Shown here: piece by piece, positions 34,480 to 43,212 of the stretch | Numbering within the stretch: the first letter of the stretch is position 1 | How the letters are laid out: each line of letters begins with the position of its first letter | Source of the DNA: JAAYJR01 sp964540755 | GTDB lineage: Bacteria > Bacteroidota > Bacteroidia > Bacteroidales > Prolixibacteraceae | DNA length: 64,000 bases | Direction of reading: 5' to 3' | Assembly (NCBI GenBank): GCA_964540755.1 | Contig: CAZIOB010000191.1 | Location: forward strand, 34,339 to 98,338 | Notes under the pieces: model-generated | The model's database searches: none | The model's input: only the letters and a program-made list of their open reading frames with translations | What the model was told of the DNA's origin: nothing | Position numbers and translations under genes: made by a program

Positions 34480-35718
34480 ATGCGATTGCCACTTTACATA
34501 GCTATAAGATATTTATTTTCAAAAAAGAAACAAAATATCATTAATATCATATCAGCTGTCTCCGTTACCGGAATAATTGTGTCCACAACTGCATTGGTAA
34601 TAGTTATGTCTGTATTCAATGGATTTACATCCCTTATAGAAACTTTTTTTAGTAATTTTGATCCCGATCTGAAAATCACTCCGGTGGAAGGTAAAATGTT
34701 TGCTACTTCAGATTACCGGTTCGATGAAATTAAAAATCACCCCCGAATAATTCATTATGCTGAAGTTATTGAAGAAATGGCATTACTTAAATATAATAAA
34801 CAACAGTACCCCGCTATAATAAAGGGAGTGCCCCAAAATTATGCCAACTATACTAATATAGACACTTTAATAGTTGACGGAGATTTTGTACTTAATGAGC
34901 AAGGTATAAGCTATGCCGTTGTTGGACAGGGAGTTGCTTATAATCTCGGACTTGGTTTATCTTTTGTCGAGCCTATAAGGATTTTTGTTCCCAAAAAGGG
35001 TCGTCAGACCACTATAACCCTCTCTCAATCTGTAAATTACAGTAATATTTTCCCTTCCGGGATATTCTCTGTCCTTGAAGAAATAGACTCGAAATACGTA
35101 ATAGTACCATTTGATTTTGCTTCTGATCTTTTTGACAGTGAAAACCAAATATCTGCTGTTGAATTAGGAATTGATCATGAAACAAGTTCTAAAAAAATCC
35201 AAAAAGAAATTCAGGATATATTAGGCAATGATTTTAAGGTTAAAAACAAATATGAACAGCATGATTTGATATATAGAACAATGAAATCGGAAAAATGGGC
35301 TGCTTATCTTATACTTGTATTTATTTTAATCGTTGCTTCTTTTAATTTACTTGGTAGTTTGTCAATGCTGATAATTGACAAAAAAGAAGATCTCTTCATC
35401 CTTGGAAGCATGGGGGCAACCTCTGGCCTGATCCGACGTATTTTTCTTTTTGAGGGTTGGCTTATCTCTGTTTTCGGGGCAATAATAGGTTCTGTACTGG
35501 GCGTTATAATCTGTTGGATACAGATAAAATTCCAGGTGATACCTCTTCCGGGGGCAGGATCATTTATTATCTCTGCATATCCGGTTGAAATCATAATAAG
35601 AGATATACTTCTCGTTTTATCTGTTGTTTTTATAATTGGATTTTTAGCTTCATGGTATCCTGTAAAAGTTATTTCACACAGGTTCATACTTAATGAAGAC
35701 TTTGTTCCTGACGTATAA
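34480..35718 (+). CDS. LolC/LolE-type ABC transporter permease
   Basis: This 412-residue membrane protein has the FtsX/MacB layout: one N-terminal membrane helix (NIISAVSVTGIIVSTTALVIVM), a large periplasmic domain (residues 50-265) and three C-terminal helices, with the EDLFILGSMGATSGLIRRIFL cytoplasmic loop. This matches subunits that release outer-membrane lipoproteins or move other substrates with a separate ATPase. No ATPase gene is adjacent, as is common in this phylum. Sorting of lipoproteins is inferred. Confidence 0.82.
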   Translation: MRLPLYIAIRYLFSKKKQNIINIISAVSVTGIIVSTTALVIVMSVFNGFTSLIETFFSNFDPDLKITPVEGKMFATSDYRFDEIKNHPRIIHYAEVIEEMALLKYNKQQYPAIIKGVPQNYANYTNIDTLIVDGDFVLNEQGISYAVVGQGVAYNLGLGLSFVEPIRIFVPKKGRQTTITLSQSVNYSNIFPSGIFSVLEEIDSKYVIVPFDFASDLFDSENQISAVELGIDHETSSKKIQKEIQDILGNDFKVKNKYEQHDLIYRTMKSEKWAAYLILVFILIVASFNLLGSLSMLIIDKKEDLFILGSMGATSGLIRRIFLFEGWLISVFGAIIGSVLGVIICWIQIKFQVIPLPGAGSFIISAYPVEIIIRDILLVLSVVFIIGFLASWYPVKVISHRFILNEDFVPDV

Positions 35719-35886
35719 ATTATACCATCAATTGGATAAGAATATTTTTTCATAAAGAATAACTATATACAAATTAGCATAAATTTTCTATATTCGTAAT
35801 GATTAGTGATACCTGTAATTATCTTTCATTGTTTAAATACATTAATTGGCATCAGTTATAATAAAAATTTATAAAGGAGCGATATT

Positions 35887-36912
35887 GTGAAAGCACTTGT
35901 AAAGAAAAAACCTGAAAAAGGAATATGGATGGAGGATGTTCCAATTCCATGTCCGGGACCAAATGATGTATTAATAAAAATTAAAAAATCATCTATTTGT
36001 GGTACAGACCTTCATATTTATAAATGGGATGAGTGGGCTCGCCGTACTATTAAAACCCCTTTAATTATTGGCCATGAATATATGGGCACGGTTGTGGAAA
36101 CAGGCTCGGAAGTTGATCGTGTTAAGGTAGGTGAACGTGTTACCGTTGAGGGCCATATTTCCTGCGGATTTTGTCGTAATTGCCGCAGGGGCAGGCAGCA
36201 TATTTGTGATAATACCATAGGCATAGGTGTTCACAGGGACGGTGGATTTGCAGAATATATTTCTGTTCCTGCAAAAAATGTACTTCATATTGATTCCCGT
36301 ATTCCTGATGAAATTATGTCTATTATGGATCCGCTGGGAAATGCGACACACACAGCTTTATCCTTCCCCCTTATTGGAGAAGATATACTGATTACCGGTA
36401 TAGGCGGCCCTATAGGGGCAATGGCGGCTGCTATTTGCCGTTTTGCCGGAGCAAGAAATGTTATTGGAACCGATTTAAGTGAATTCCGCCGTAATATTGC
36501 AAAAAAAATGGGGGCAACCCATGTGATTGATCCACTAAATGAAACTCTAAAAAATACAATGGAACTTCATGGTATTGTTGCCGGATTTGATATTGGACTT
36601 GAATGTTCCGGGTCTCCCACAGCCCTTAACGACATTATTAACCATATGTATAACGGGGGTAAAATAAGTCTGCTCGGAATATTACCTCAAAATACTATAA
36701 TTGATTGGAACAAAATCATTTTCAAGGGATTAACATTGAAAGGGATATATGGCAGGGAAATGTACGAAACATGGTATCATATGGAAATGATGCTTACTTC
36801 AGGCCTTGATATCACTCCTGTAATTACCCATCGTTTCCATATTGATGAATACCAAAAAGCTTTTTCAATTATGGAGGAAGGAAATTGTGGAAAAATTATA
36901 TTAAACTGGTAA
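35887..36912 (+). CDS. tdh: L-threonine 3-dehydrogenase
   Basis: This 341-residue zinc alcohol-dehydrogenase oxidises threonine to 2-amino-3-ketobutyrate. Motifs include CGTDLHIYKWDEWA (catalytic zinc Cys), GHEYMGTVVETG, a structural zinc cluster CGFCRNCRRGRQHIC and the NAD loop GIGGPIGAMAAAICRFAGA. The start is GTG at 35887 with a GGAG sequence 5-10 bases upstream (AAGGAGCGAT), which is unusual in this region. No kbl gene is next to it. It is followed by a parS-like site and rsgA. Confidence 0.9.
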   Translation: MKALVKKKPEKGIWMEDVPIPCPGPNDVLIKIKKSSICGTDLHIYKWDEWARRTIKTPLIIGHEYMGTVVETGSEVDRVKVGERVTVEGHISCGFCRNCRRGRQHICDNTIGIGVHRDGGFAEYISVPAKNVLHIDSRIPDEIMSIMDPLGNATHTALSFPLIGEDILITGIGGPIGAMAAAICRFAGARNVIGTDLSEFRRNIAKKMGATHVIDPLNETLKNTMELHGIVAGFDIGLECSGSPTALNDIINHMYNGGKISLLGILPQNTIIDWNKIIFKGLTLKGIYGREMYETWYHMEMMLTSGLDITPVITHRFHIDEYQKAFSIMEEGNCGKIILNW

Positions 36913-36929
36913 TTAACAACATACCGTAA

Positions 36930-36945
36930 TGTTCCACGTGGAAAA
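36930..36945. promoter_or_regulatory. parS-like site 1
   Basis: TGTTCCACGTGGAAAA differs at one position from the palindromic parS form TGTTYCACGTGRAACA. It lies between tdh and rsgA, 10 bases before the rsgA start. ParB proteins bind such sites for chromosome segregation. A second site lies at 40475. Confidence 0.55.
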
Positions 36946-36954
36946 TAAAATAAT

Positions 36955-37902
36955 ATGAAGCATGGTTTGGTAACAAGATCTACTGGTAGCTGGTATGAAG
37001 TGGTTGACCGGGAGGGAAATAAATTCGATTGTAAGGTAAAGGGTAATTTTCGTATTAAAAATATTAAGAGTACTAATCCTGTTGCTGTTGGCGACTATGT
37101 CAGTTTTACAATTGATATGCCACATAAATCTGATTTCAAGACAACAGGATGGATTACATCTGTTGATGACCGCAAAAATTATATAGTTCGCCGTTCGCCA
37201 AATCTTTCAAAAAGGGCACATATAATAGCGGCTAATATTGACCAGGCTGTTTTAGTAGTGACAATCTCCCACCCTGTCACTACTCCTACTTTCATTGACA
37301 GATATTTAGCCAGCGCCTCAGCATACCGGATTCCTGTACTGATAGTTTTTAATAAAATTGATCTCTATAATAATCAGGAGAAACAAAAATTGAATTCACT
37401 TATCTCCCTGTATTCAAATATTGAATACAAATGCTTGTCAACATCTGCTGAAACAGAAGAAGGAATTGAGGATTTGAAGTCCTGTATAAAAAACAAGATA
37501 AATGTTATCAGTGGGCATAGCGGAGTGGGTAAGTCTTCTTTAATTAACATTATTCATCCGGGATTGAATCTGAAAACAATGAAAATATCAGATTTTCATA
37601 AGTCCGGTAAACACACAACAGCCTTTTCTGAGATGTATATACTTCCCTTTGGCGGTTACATTATTGATACTCCGGGAATAAAAGGATTTGGAATGCTGGA
37701 TATGGAACCCTGGGAAATTTCACACTACTTTCCTGAAATTTTTAAAATTTCAAAAAATTGCAAATATCATAATTGCCTTCATAAAAATGAACCGGGCTGT
37801 GCAGTATTGGACGCTTTAAAAAAAGGAGAAATTTCAGAAAGCAGGTATATAAGCTATCTTGGACTGCTTGAGCCTGATGAAAAATATCGTAAGCCTTATT
37901 GA
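36955..37902 (+). CDS. rsgA: Ribosome small-subunit GTPase A
   Basis: This 315-residue circularly permuted GTPase matures the 30S subunit. An N-terminal OB fold (GLVTRSTGSWYEVVDREG) precedes the GTPase motifs in permuted order: VFNKIDLY (G4), STSAE (G5), GHSGVGKSSL (G1) and DTPGIKGFG (G3). The C-terminal zinc cluster is NCKYHNCLHKNEPGC. All elements are intact. It lies just downstream of a parS-like site. Confidence 0.95.
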   Translation: MKHGLVTRSTGSWYEVVDREGNKFDCKVKGNFRIKNIKSTNPVAVGDYVSFTIDMPHKSDFKTTGWITSVDDRKNYIVRRSPNLSKRAHIIAANIDQAVLVVTISHPVTTPTFIDRYLASASAYRIPVLIVFNKIDLYNNQEKQKLNSLISLYSNIEYKCLSTSAETEEGIEDLKSCIKNKINVISGHSGVGKSSLINIIHPGLNLKTMKISDFHKSGKHTTAFSEMYILPFGGYIIDTPGIKGFGMLDMEPWEISHYFPEIFKISKNCKYHNCLHKNEPGCAVLDALKKGEISESRYISYLGLLEPDEKYRKPY

Positions 37903-38106
37903 GTATTTAGTTTCCCCGGCTTGTATTTTCAAATTGGTTCTAATCCATGTAAATAGCTTTATGGTAACGGCAATATGGTAATCAGGCATCTGTTCAACCA
38001 TGAAATTATTATTTTCCGTTTCAAAAACATCCATAGCTTATGGCCCGCATTCGTTTGATTAAACAATTTTGATGAATAGTACTATTAAAAACATTGTTCT
38101 ACAATT

Positions 38107-39936
38107 TCACTGATGAGCCTGATTCTGATGAAAATAATCATAAACTAATTTAGCTTTTGATTGTCCCACAACAGATTTAAGTTGTTCTTTATCAATATCT
38201 TTAATGTTTTTAACTGACTTAAACTTTAATATTAAATTTTTTATTGTCTTCTCTCCTATACCCTTAATATTTGCAAGCTCGGTTGTTACTAAAGATTTTG
38301 ATCTTCTATTACGATGAAAGCTAATTCCAAATCTATGTGCTTCATCTCTTAAACCCTGAATAAGCCTTATAGTATCAGAATTCTTATCAAGAATCACCGC
38401 ATCGCTTTCTCCTGGGAAATAAATATATTCCAGTTTTTTCGCAATACTTATTACGGTAATCCGGTCATCAAGATTGAGTTTTTTTACGGCACTCATGGCA
38501 GAAGTTAATTGTCCCTTACCTCCATCTATCACAATTAATTGCGGAAGTGGCGCGTTCTCTTCAAGTAACCTGCGATATCTCCGGTATACGACCTCTTCCA
38601 TGGATGAATAATCGTCAGGACCGGCAACAGATTTGATATGATAATGCCTGTATTCATTTTTATCTGGTATTCCCTCCTTAAAAACAACACATGCAGCTAC
38701 GGGATTTGATCCCTGAAGATTACTGTTGTCGAAACATTCTATGTGTTTTGGTATTTCATTTAGTTTCAAGTCTTTTTGCACTTGCTCCAACACAATTAAA
38801 CTTTTCTTTCTAAAATTTGTTTTATAATGCCTCTTTTCTTTTTCCAGCTTAAAATACCTGGCGTTTCTTTCAGATAATTCCAGCAATTTTTTTTTATCAC
38901 CTTTTTGGGGTACTTTAAAATTTACATCTTTTAGTAAATTTTCAAGAGGAAACGGCACTAATATTTCTTTAGCATTACTTTCAATTTTTGATCTAATTTC
39001 TATAATACCAGCCAGGAGCAAATCTTTAGCCGATTCATCCAATGTTTTACTGATTTCCAGTGTATATGTCTGTATAACCGCTCCATTAATAATTTTAAGA
39101 TAGTTTATATAAGCAAATTTAACATTCTGTTCAATTGTAAAAACATCTACATTAGTTATAGTCGGAGAAACAACCGTAGATTTACTTTGATATCGCATTA
39201 AAGTTTCATATTTCTGTTTTATCTCCTGTGCAGCCTCATAGTCCATTTCTTCCGACTTCATTTTCAATAAAATCTGAAGATGCCTTATCACACCATTAAT
39301 GTTGCCTTTTAAAATATTTACAATTTCATCAATTCCTTTATTATATTCCTCTTCTGATACTAAATTTTCACAGGGTCCTAAACAATTACCAATGTGATAT
39401 TCCAGGCACACCCTGAATTTTTTGTTTTCAATATTATCCTTGCTGAGATTGTAATTACAGGTTCTAAGTTTATATTCTGATTTAAAAAGTTCAAGAAAAG
39501 TATTAACCATATATACGCTTGCATATGGCCCAAAATATTTTGATCCGTCCCTTATCAATGTCCTTGTCTTAAAAACTCTTGGAAAACGTTCATTTTTTAC
39601 ACAAATCCACGGGTAGCTTTTGTCGTCTTTCAAACGTATATTATAACGGGGTTTATATTTCTTTATAAGATTATTTTCCAATAAAAATGCATCCTGCTCC
39701 GACTCAACAACAATGTATTTGATGTCAACAATATTTTTTACCAACATGTGGGTTTTTCGATTAACAAAGTTGTTGGTAAAATAAGATGCCACCCGGGTCT
39801 TTAGATTTTTTGCCTTGCCTATGTATATAATCTTGTTTTCTGATCCATAAAACTGATAGACTCCGGGCTTTCCGGGAATAAAAGAAACAATTTCCTTAAG
39901 ATCGTCCCGTTTATCTCTATTTCTCTTATTGTTCAA
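38107..39936 (-). CDS. uvrC: Excinuclease ABC subunit C
   Basis: This 609-residue subunit makes both cuts in nucleotide-excision repair. The N-terminal GIY-YIG nuclease (KPGVYQFYGSENKIIYIGKA), a Cys cluster (CLEYHIGNCLGPC), the UvrB-binding stretch near 215-245, the C-terminal RNase H-like nuclease (ECFDNSNLQGSNPVAACVVF, VIDGGKGQL) and the HhH end (IKGIGEKTIKNLILKFKSV) follow in the usual order. It is the last gene of the mnmG-apt-uvrC run and its frame adjoins the apt stop. Confidence 0.95.
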   Translation of the reverse strand: MNNKRNRDKRDDLKEIVSFIPGKPGVYQFYGSENKIIYIGKAKNLKTRVASYFTNNFVNRKTHMLVKNIVDIKYIVVESEQDAFLLENNLIKKYKPRYNIRLKDDKSYPWICVKNERFPRVFKTRTLIRDGSKYFGPYASVYMVNTFLELFKSEYKLRTCNYNLSKDNIENKKFRVCLEYHIGNCLGPCENLVSEEEYNKGIDEIVNILKGNINGVIRHLQILLKMKSEEMDYEAAQEIKQKYETLMRYQSKSTVVSPTITNVDVFTIEQNVKFAYINYLKIINGAVIQTYTLEISKTLDESAKDLLLAGIIEIRSKIESNAKEILVPFPLENLLKDVNFKVPQKGDKKKLLELSERNARYFKLEKEKRHYKTNFRKKSLIVLEQVQKDLKLNEIPKHIECFDNSNLQGSNPVAACVVFKEGIPDKNEYRHYHIKSVAGPDDYSSMEEVVYRRYRRLLEENAPLPQLIVIDGGKGQLTSAMSAVKKLNLDDRITVISIAKKLEYIYFPGESDAVILDKNSDTIRLIQGLRDEAHRFGISFHRNRRSKSLVTTELANIKGIGEKTIKNLILKFKSVKNIKDIDKEQLKSVVGQSKAKLVYDYFHQNQAHQ

Positions 39937-40461
39937 TTATTTTTGATATTTTACAAGAATATAAGGATTGTATTCCTTTATAATATTTTTTTGTTCTGTT
40001 TGAATAAATTCCAAGTCACAAATGAAACAAAAATAAATATTATTGATACCAAATTTCTTTACCATTTTTAAAACCGCCAGTGAGGTTCCCCCTGTCGCGA
40101 GCAAATCATCATGTATCAAAACAATATCATTTTTATTAAGTGCGTCGGCATGCATTTCAATTTCATCGGTACCATATTCCAGATCATACTTCTCTATTAC
40201 CTTTTTCCCTGGCAGTTTCCCATATTTTCTTATTGGAACGAATCCGGCATTCAATTCGTTAGCAATAGCACCTCCAAGTATAAAACCCCTGGCTTCAATC
40301 CCTATTACTTTTGTTATATTATAATCTCTAAAATTATCCACAATATCATTTATTGTGTAGTTTAAATAATCTTTCTCTTTTAACAAGGTGGTGATATCTT
40401 TGAAACTTATTCCCTTTATTGGAAAATCAGGAATTTCCCTAATAACTTTCTTTAAATCCAT
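39937..40461 (-). CDS. apt: Adenine phosphoribosyltransferase
   Basis: This enzyme salvages adenine to AMP. Motifs include IREIPDFPIKGISFKDITTLL at the start, IGIEARGFILGGAIA, and the PRPP loop VLIHDDLLATGGTSLAVL. The start at 40461 (MDLKKVIREIP, 174 residues) fits the family. An upstream ATG at 40491 would give MFHVEQ..., a peptide produced by reading through the parS-like site at 40475, so it is less likely. It lies between mnmG and uvrC without gaps. Confidence 0.92.
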   Translation of the reverse strand: MDLKKVIREIPDFPIKGISFKDITTLLKEKDYLNYTINDIVDNFRDYNITKVIGIEARGFILGGAIANELNAGFVPIRKYGKLPGKKVIEKYDLEYGTDEIEMHADALNKNDIVLIHDDLLATGGTSLAVLKMVKKFGINNIYFCFICDLEFIQTEQKNIIKEYNPYILVKYQK

Positions 40462-40474
40462 AAATTCTCTATTT

Positions 40475-40490
40475 TGTTCCACGTGAAACA
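40475..40490. promoter_or_regulatory. parS-like site 2
   Basis: TGTTCCACGTGAAACA matches the bacterial parS consensus TGTTTCACGTGAAACA except for one base. It lies in the short junction of mnmG and apt. parS sites near mnmG (gidA) are common close to replication origins. It is 3.5 kb from the site at 36930. Confidence 0.65.
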
Positions 40491-42383
40491 TTATCTGCCT
40501 AACAATATTAATAAAACATTTATATCAGCAGGTGATACTCCTGATATTCTTTTTGCCTGACCAATGGTTTTAGGTTTAATTTTTTCAAGTTTTTGTCTGG
40601 CTTCCGTAGATAAAGAAATCAATTCATTATAATTAAATTTATTTTCAATACTGATTTCTTCAAACTTTTCAAGTTTTTCTGCCAGTAATTTTTCTCGATT
40701 TATATATCCTTCATATTTAATAATAATCTCAGCACTTTCAAGAATTTCCTTTTTTCTACCAATGGGTACCCTTTCGAGAAATGATTTAAAGGGACCTATG
40801 TATTCGGCTAAATCAAATATAGAAATCTGGGGCCTTAAAATTATGTCTTTCATTTTTACACCTTGCCTCAATTCACTTGTACCCTTATCTGTAAGTAATT
40901 GATTTACAACATCTGGCCTTACACTGAATTTTTTGGTAAATTTTAAAATTTCTGAAATATACTGTTTTTTTTCATTAAGCAATTTTTCTCTTTCTGCAGA
41001 AGCTAATCCTATTTTAACCCCCTTATCTGTTAACCTGAAATCTGCGTTATCCTGACGCAATAATATTCTGAACTCTGCCCTGCTCGTGAACATTCTATAT
41101 GGCTCATCAACACCTTTTGTCACTAAATCATCAATAAGTACACCAATATAAGCCTCGTCCCTATTCAGGGTAAATTCCTCTCCTTTATATCCATAACACC
41201 TTAAATGAGCATTTATGCCTGCAATGATACCCTGAGCCCCGGCTTCCTCATAACCTGTAGTTCCATTAATTTGTCCCGCGAAATATAAATTTTTTACAAG
41301 CTTTGTTTCCAGCGTATGACATAACTGTTCCGGTTCAAAATAATCATATTCTATGGCATAGCCCGGTCTGAAAATTTTTGCATTTTCAAGCCCGGGAATT
41401 TTTTTCATAGCACTATATTGTACCTCCCAGGGTAATGAAGATGCAAAACCGTTTAAATAATATTCAACAGTGTTTTCACCTTCTGGCTCAAGAAACAGCT
41501 GGTGCTTATCTTTTTCACTAAAAGTAACAAGCTTTGATTCTATACTCGGACAGTATCTGGGACCTCTGCTTTTAATAGATCCATCAAACATCGGGGCTTC
41601 ATTAAAACCCTTTCTAAGTTCATTGTGGACATCAGGATTAGTATGGACAATCCAGCATGATCTCTGTTTTAATTTTGTCTTCGTTCCCGGTAAAAAGGAA
41701 AACGTATAATTATTATCTTCACTTTTTTGCTCAGTTAACATGGAAAAATCGACAGTCCTGCCATCAATCCTGACAGGCGTTCCGGTTTTTAACCTGCCTG
41801 TCCTGAATCCTTTTTCAGCCAATTGCTCAGTCAGATTATAAGATGCAGCTTCGCCTATCCGTCCTCCCTTCATTCTTGCTGATCCTATATAAATTAAACC
41901 ATTAAGAAAAGTACCATTAGTAAGTATAACAGTATTAGAATAAAAATCAATTCCTATCATACTTTTTACTCCCTTAACCTGGTTGTCTTTAATTATCAGA
42001 CCAGTTACAATATCCTGCCATAAATCAAGATTTTCAAAACTTTCCAGTGTTTCCCTCCACATTTGAGAAAATTTCATCCGGTCATTCTGACATCTCGGGC
42101 TCCACATTGCCGGCCCTTTAGATATATTAAGCATTCGAAATTGTATGGTACTCCTGTCAGCTACAATTCCGGCATAACCTCCCAAAGCGTCAATCTCTCT
42201 CACTATCTGACCTTTCGCCACTCCACCCATGGCAGGATTACATGACATCTGTGCATATTTTGTCATGTCCATTGTTATCAACAAGGTTCGCGACCCCAAT
42301 GTAGCTGCTGCTGCTGCTGCTTCACATCCTGCGTGTCCTGCTCCAACAACAATAACATCATACTTTGTTATCATTTCCTTCAC
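40491..42383 (-). CDS. mnmG: tRNA uridine-5-carboxymethylaminomethyl modification enzyme
   Basis: This 630-residue FAD enzyme works with MnmE to modify the wobble uridine of several tRNAs. It has the dinucleotide loop VIVVGAGHAGCEAAAAAATLG, the CNPAMGGVAKGQIVREIDALGG motif, GPAMWSPRCQNDR, and GQINGTTGYEEAGAQG. The length is standard. The start at 42383 overlaps ybeY by 26 bases; MITKYDV at 42374 is an alternative. It is part of the RsbW-like/ybeY/mnmG/apt/uvrC series. Confidence 0.95.
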   Translation of the reverse strand: MKEMITKYDVIVVGAGHAGCEAAAAAATLGSRTLLITMDMTKYAQMSCNPAMGGVAKGQIVREIDALGGYAGIVADRSTIQFRMLNISKGPAMWSPRCQNDRMKFSQMWRETLESFENLDLWQDIVTGLIIKDNQVKGVKSMIGIDFYSNTVILTNGTFLNGLIYIGSARMKGGRIGEAASYNLTEQLAEKGFRTGRLKTGTPVRIDGRTVDFSMLTEQKSEDNNYTFSFLPGTKTKLKQRSCWIVHTNPDVHNELRKGFNEAPMFDGSIKSRGPRYCPSIESKLVTFSEKDKHQLFLEPEGENTVEYYLNGFASSLPWEVQYSAMKKIPGLENAKIFRPGYAIEYDYFEPEQLCHTLETKLVKNLYFAGQINGTTGYEEAGAQGIIAGINAHLRCYGYKGEEFTLNRDEAYIGVLIDDLVTKGVDEPYRMFTSRAEFRILLRQDNADFRLTDKGVKIGLASAEREKLLNEKKQYISEILKFTKKFSVRPDVVNQLLTDKGTSELRQGVKMKDIILRPQISIFDLAEYIGPFKSFLERVPIGRKKEILESAEIIIKYEGYINREKLLAEKLEKFEEISIENKFNYNELISLSTEARQKLEKIKPKTIGQAKRISGVSPADINVLLILLGR

Positions 42384-42807
42384 CTCTAAAATCCCTTTTC
42401 TTTAAGTAATAATTTTCTTTTTTTCTAATCAATGCTTTCTCTTCTTCTGTTATATCATTATAACCTGATAAATGTAAAATACCATGAGAAACAATTCTAT
42501 ATAATTCTTCATCAAAACCGGCACTATATATTGCAGCATTTTCTCTCACTCTTTCAATGCTGATAAACAAATCTCCTGATATTATGTTTTTTTCAACATA
42601 ATTAAAAGTAACAATATCAGTGTAATAGTCGTGGTTAAGATATTCCCGGTTCATTTTCAACAGGTATTCGTCCGAACATAAAATTATACTTATCTCACCA
42701 CATATTTTTTGCTCCTCTTCTATAAGTTCCCTGATATGGCTTTTTAAATTATTCCATTGAAAATCAAAAACATCTGTTTCTTCAAAATAAATGTTAATAT
42801 CACTCAC
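42358..42807 (-). CDS. ybeY: Endoribonuclease YbeY
   Basis: This 149-residue zinc-dependent RNase acts in 16S 3' end maturation and ribosome quality control. The zinc motif is HGILHLSGYND (H-x3-H-x5, with Asp in place of the third His as sometimes seen), and the preceding LNHDYYTDIVTFNY is typical. It overlaps the RsbW-like gene by 8 bases and mnmG by 26, so the genes are closely coupled. Confidence 0.92.
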   Translation of the reverse strand: MSDINIYFEETDVFDFQWNNLKSHIRELIEEEQKICGEISIILCSDEYLLKMNREYLNHDYYTDIVTFNYVEKNIISGDLFISIERVRENAAIYSAGFDEELYRIVSHGILHLSGYNDITEEEKALIRKKENYYLKKRDFRGEGNDNKV

Positions 42808-43210
42808 TTAAGCTAATATTTATTCTTATACAACTTCCTCCTTCTTTAAATTCAATATTTTTGCATAATGATTTAATAATGTGCAATCCCCTGCCTGACT
42901 CCTTCCTTAAATTTTTAATAAGCGTAGGATCATCAATTTTTGAATAATCAAACCCTCCCCCTTCATCGCGTATTTCAATAATTATATTATTATCATCCCC
43001 CTGAACTGCTATTTTAACAGTTTTCTCTGCATTATTGTTGTTTCCGTGACAAATTGAATTCATAATTGCCTCTGAAGCACACAGTAATACATTATTAAAA
43101 TAATTTTCGGGCAAATTATTACTATCAAATATTCTATAAAGAAACTTCTCTACAGCAGATAACTCCTTCTTATCTGATTTTATAATAAATATTTCTGAAT
43201 ATTTGCCCAA
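42800..43210 (-). CDS. RsbW-like ATP-binding (anti-sigma type) kinase
   Basis: This 136-residue protein is a single HATPase_c_2 domain: N box CASEAIMNSICHGNN, G1 box IRDEGGGFD and G2 GRGLHIIKSLC. Such proteins act as serine kinases or anti-sigma factors in partner-switching systems, yet no sigma factor or antagonist is adjacent. Its position before ybeY is recalled as typical of Bacteroidota genomes. The partner is unknown. Confidence 0.82.
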   Translation of the reverse strand: MGKYSEIFIIKSDKKELSAVEKFLYRIFDSNNLPENYFNNVLLCASEAIMNSICHGNNNNAEKTVKIAVQGDDNNIIIEIRDEGGGFDYSKIDDPTLIKNLRKESGRGLHIIKSLCKNIEFKEGGSCIRINISLSE

Positions 43211-43212
43211 AC

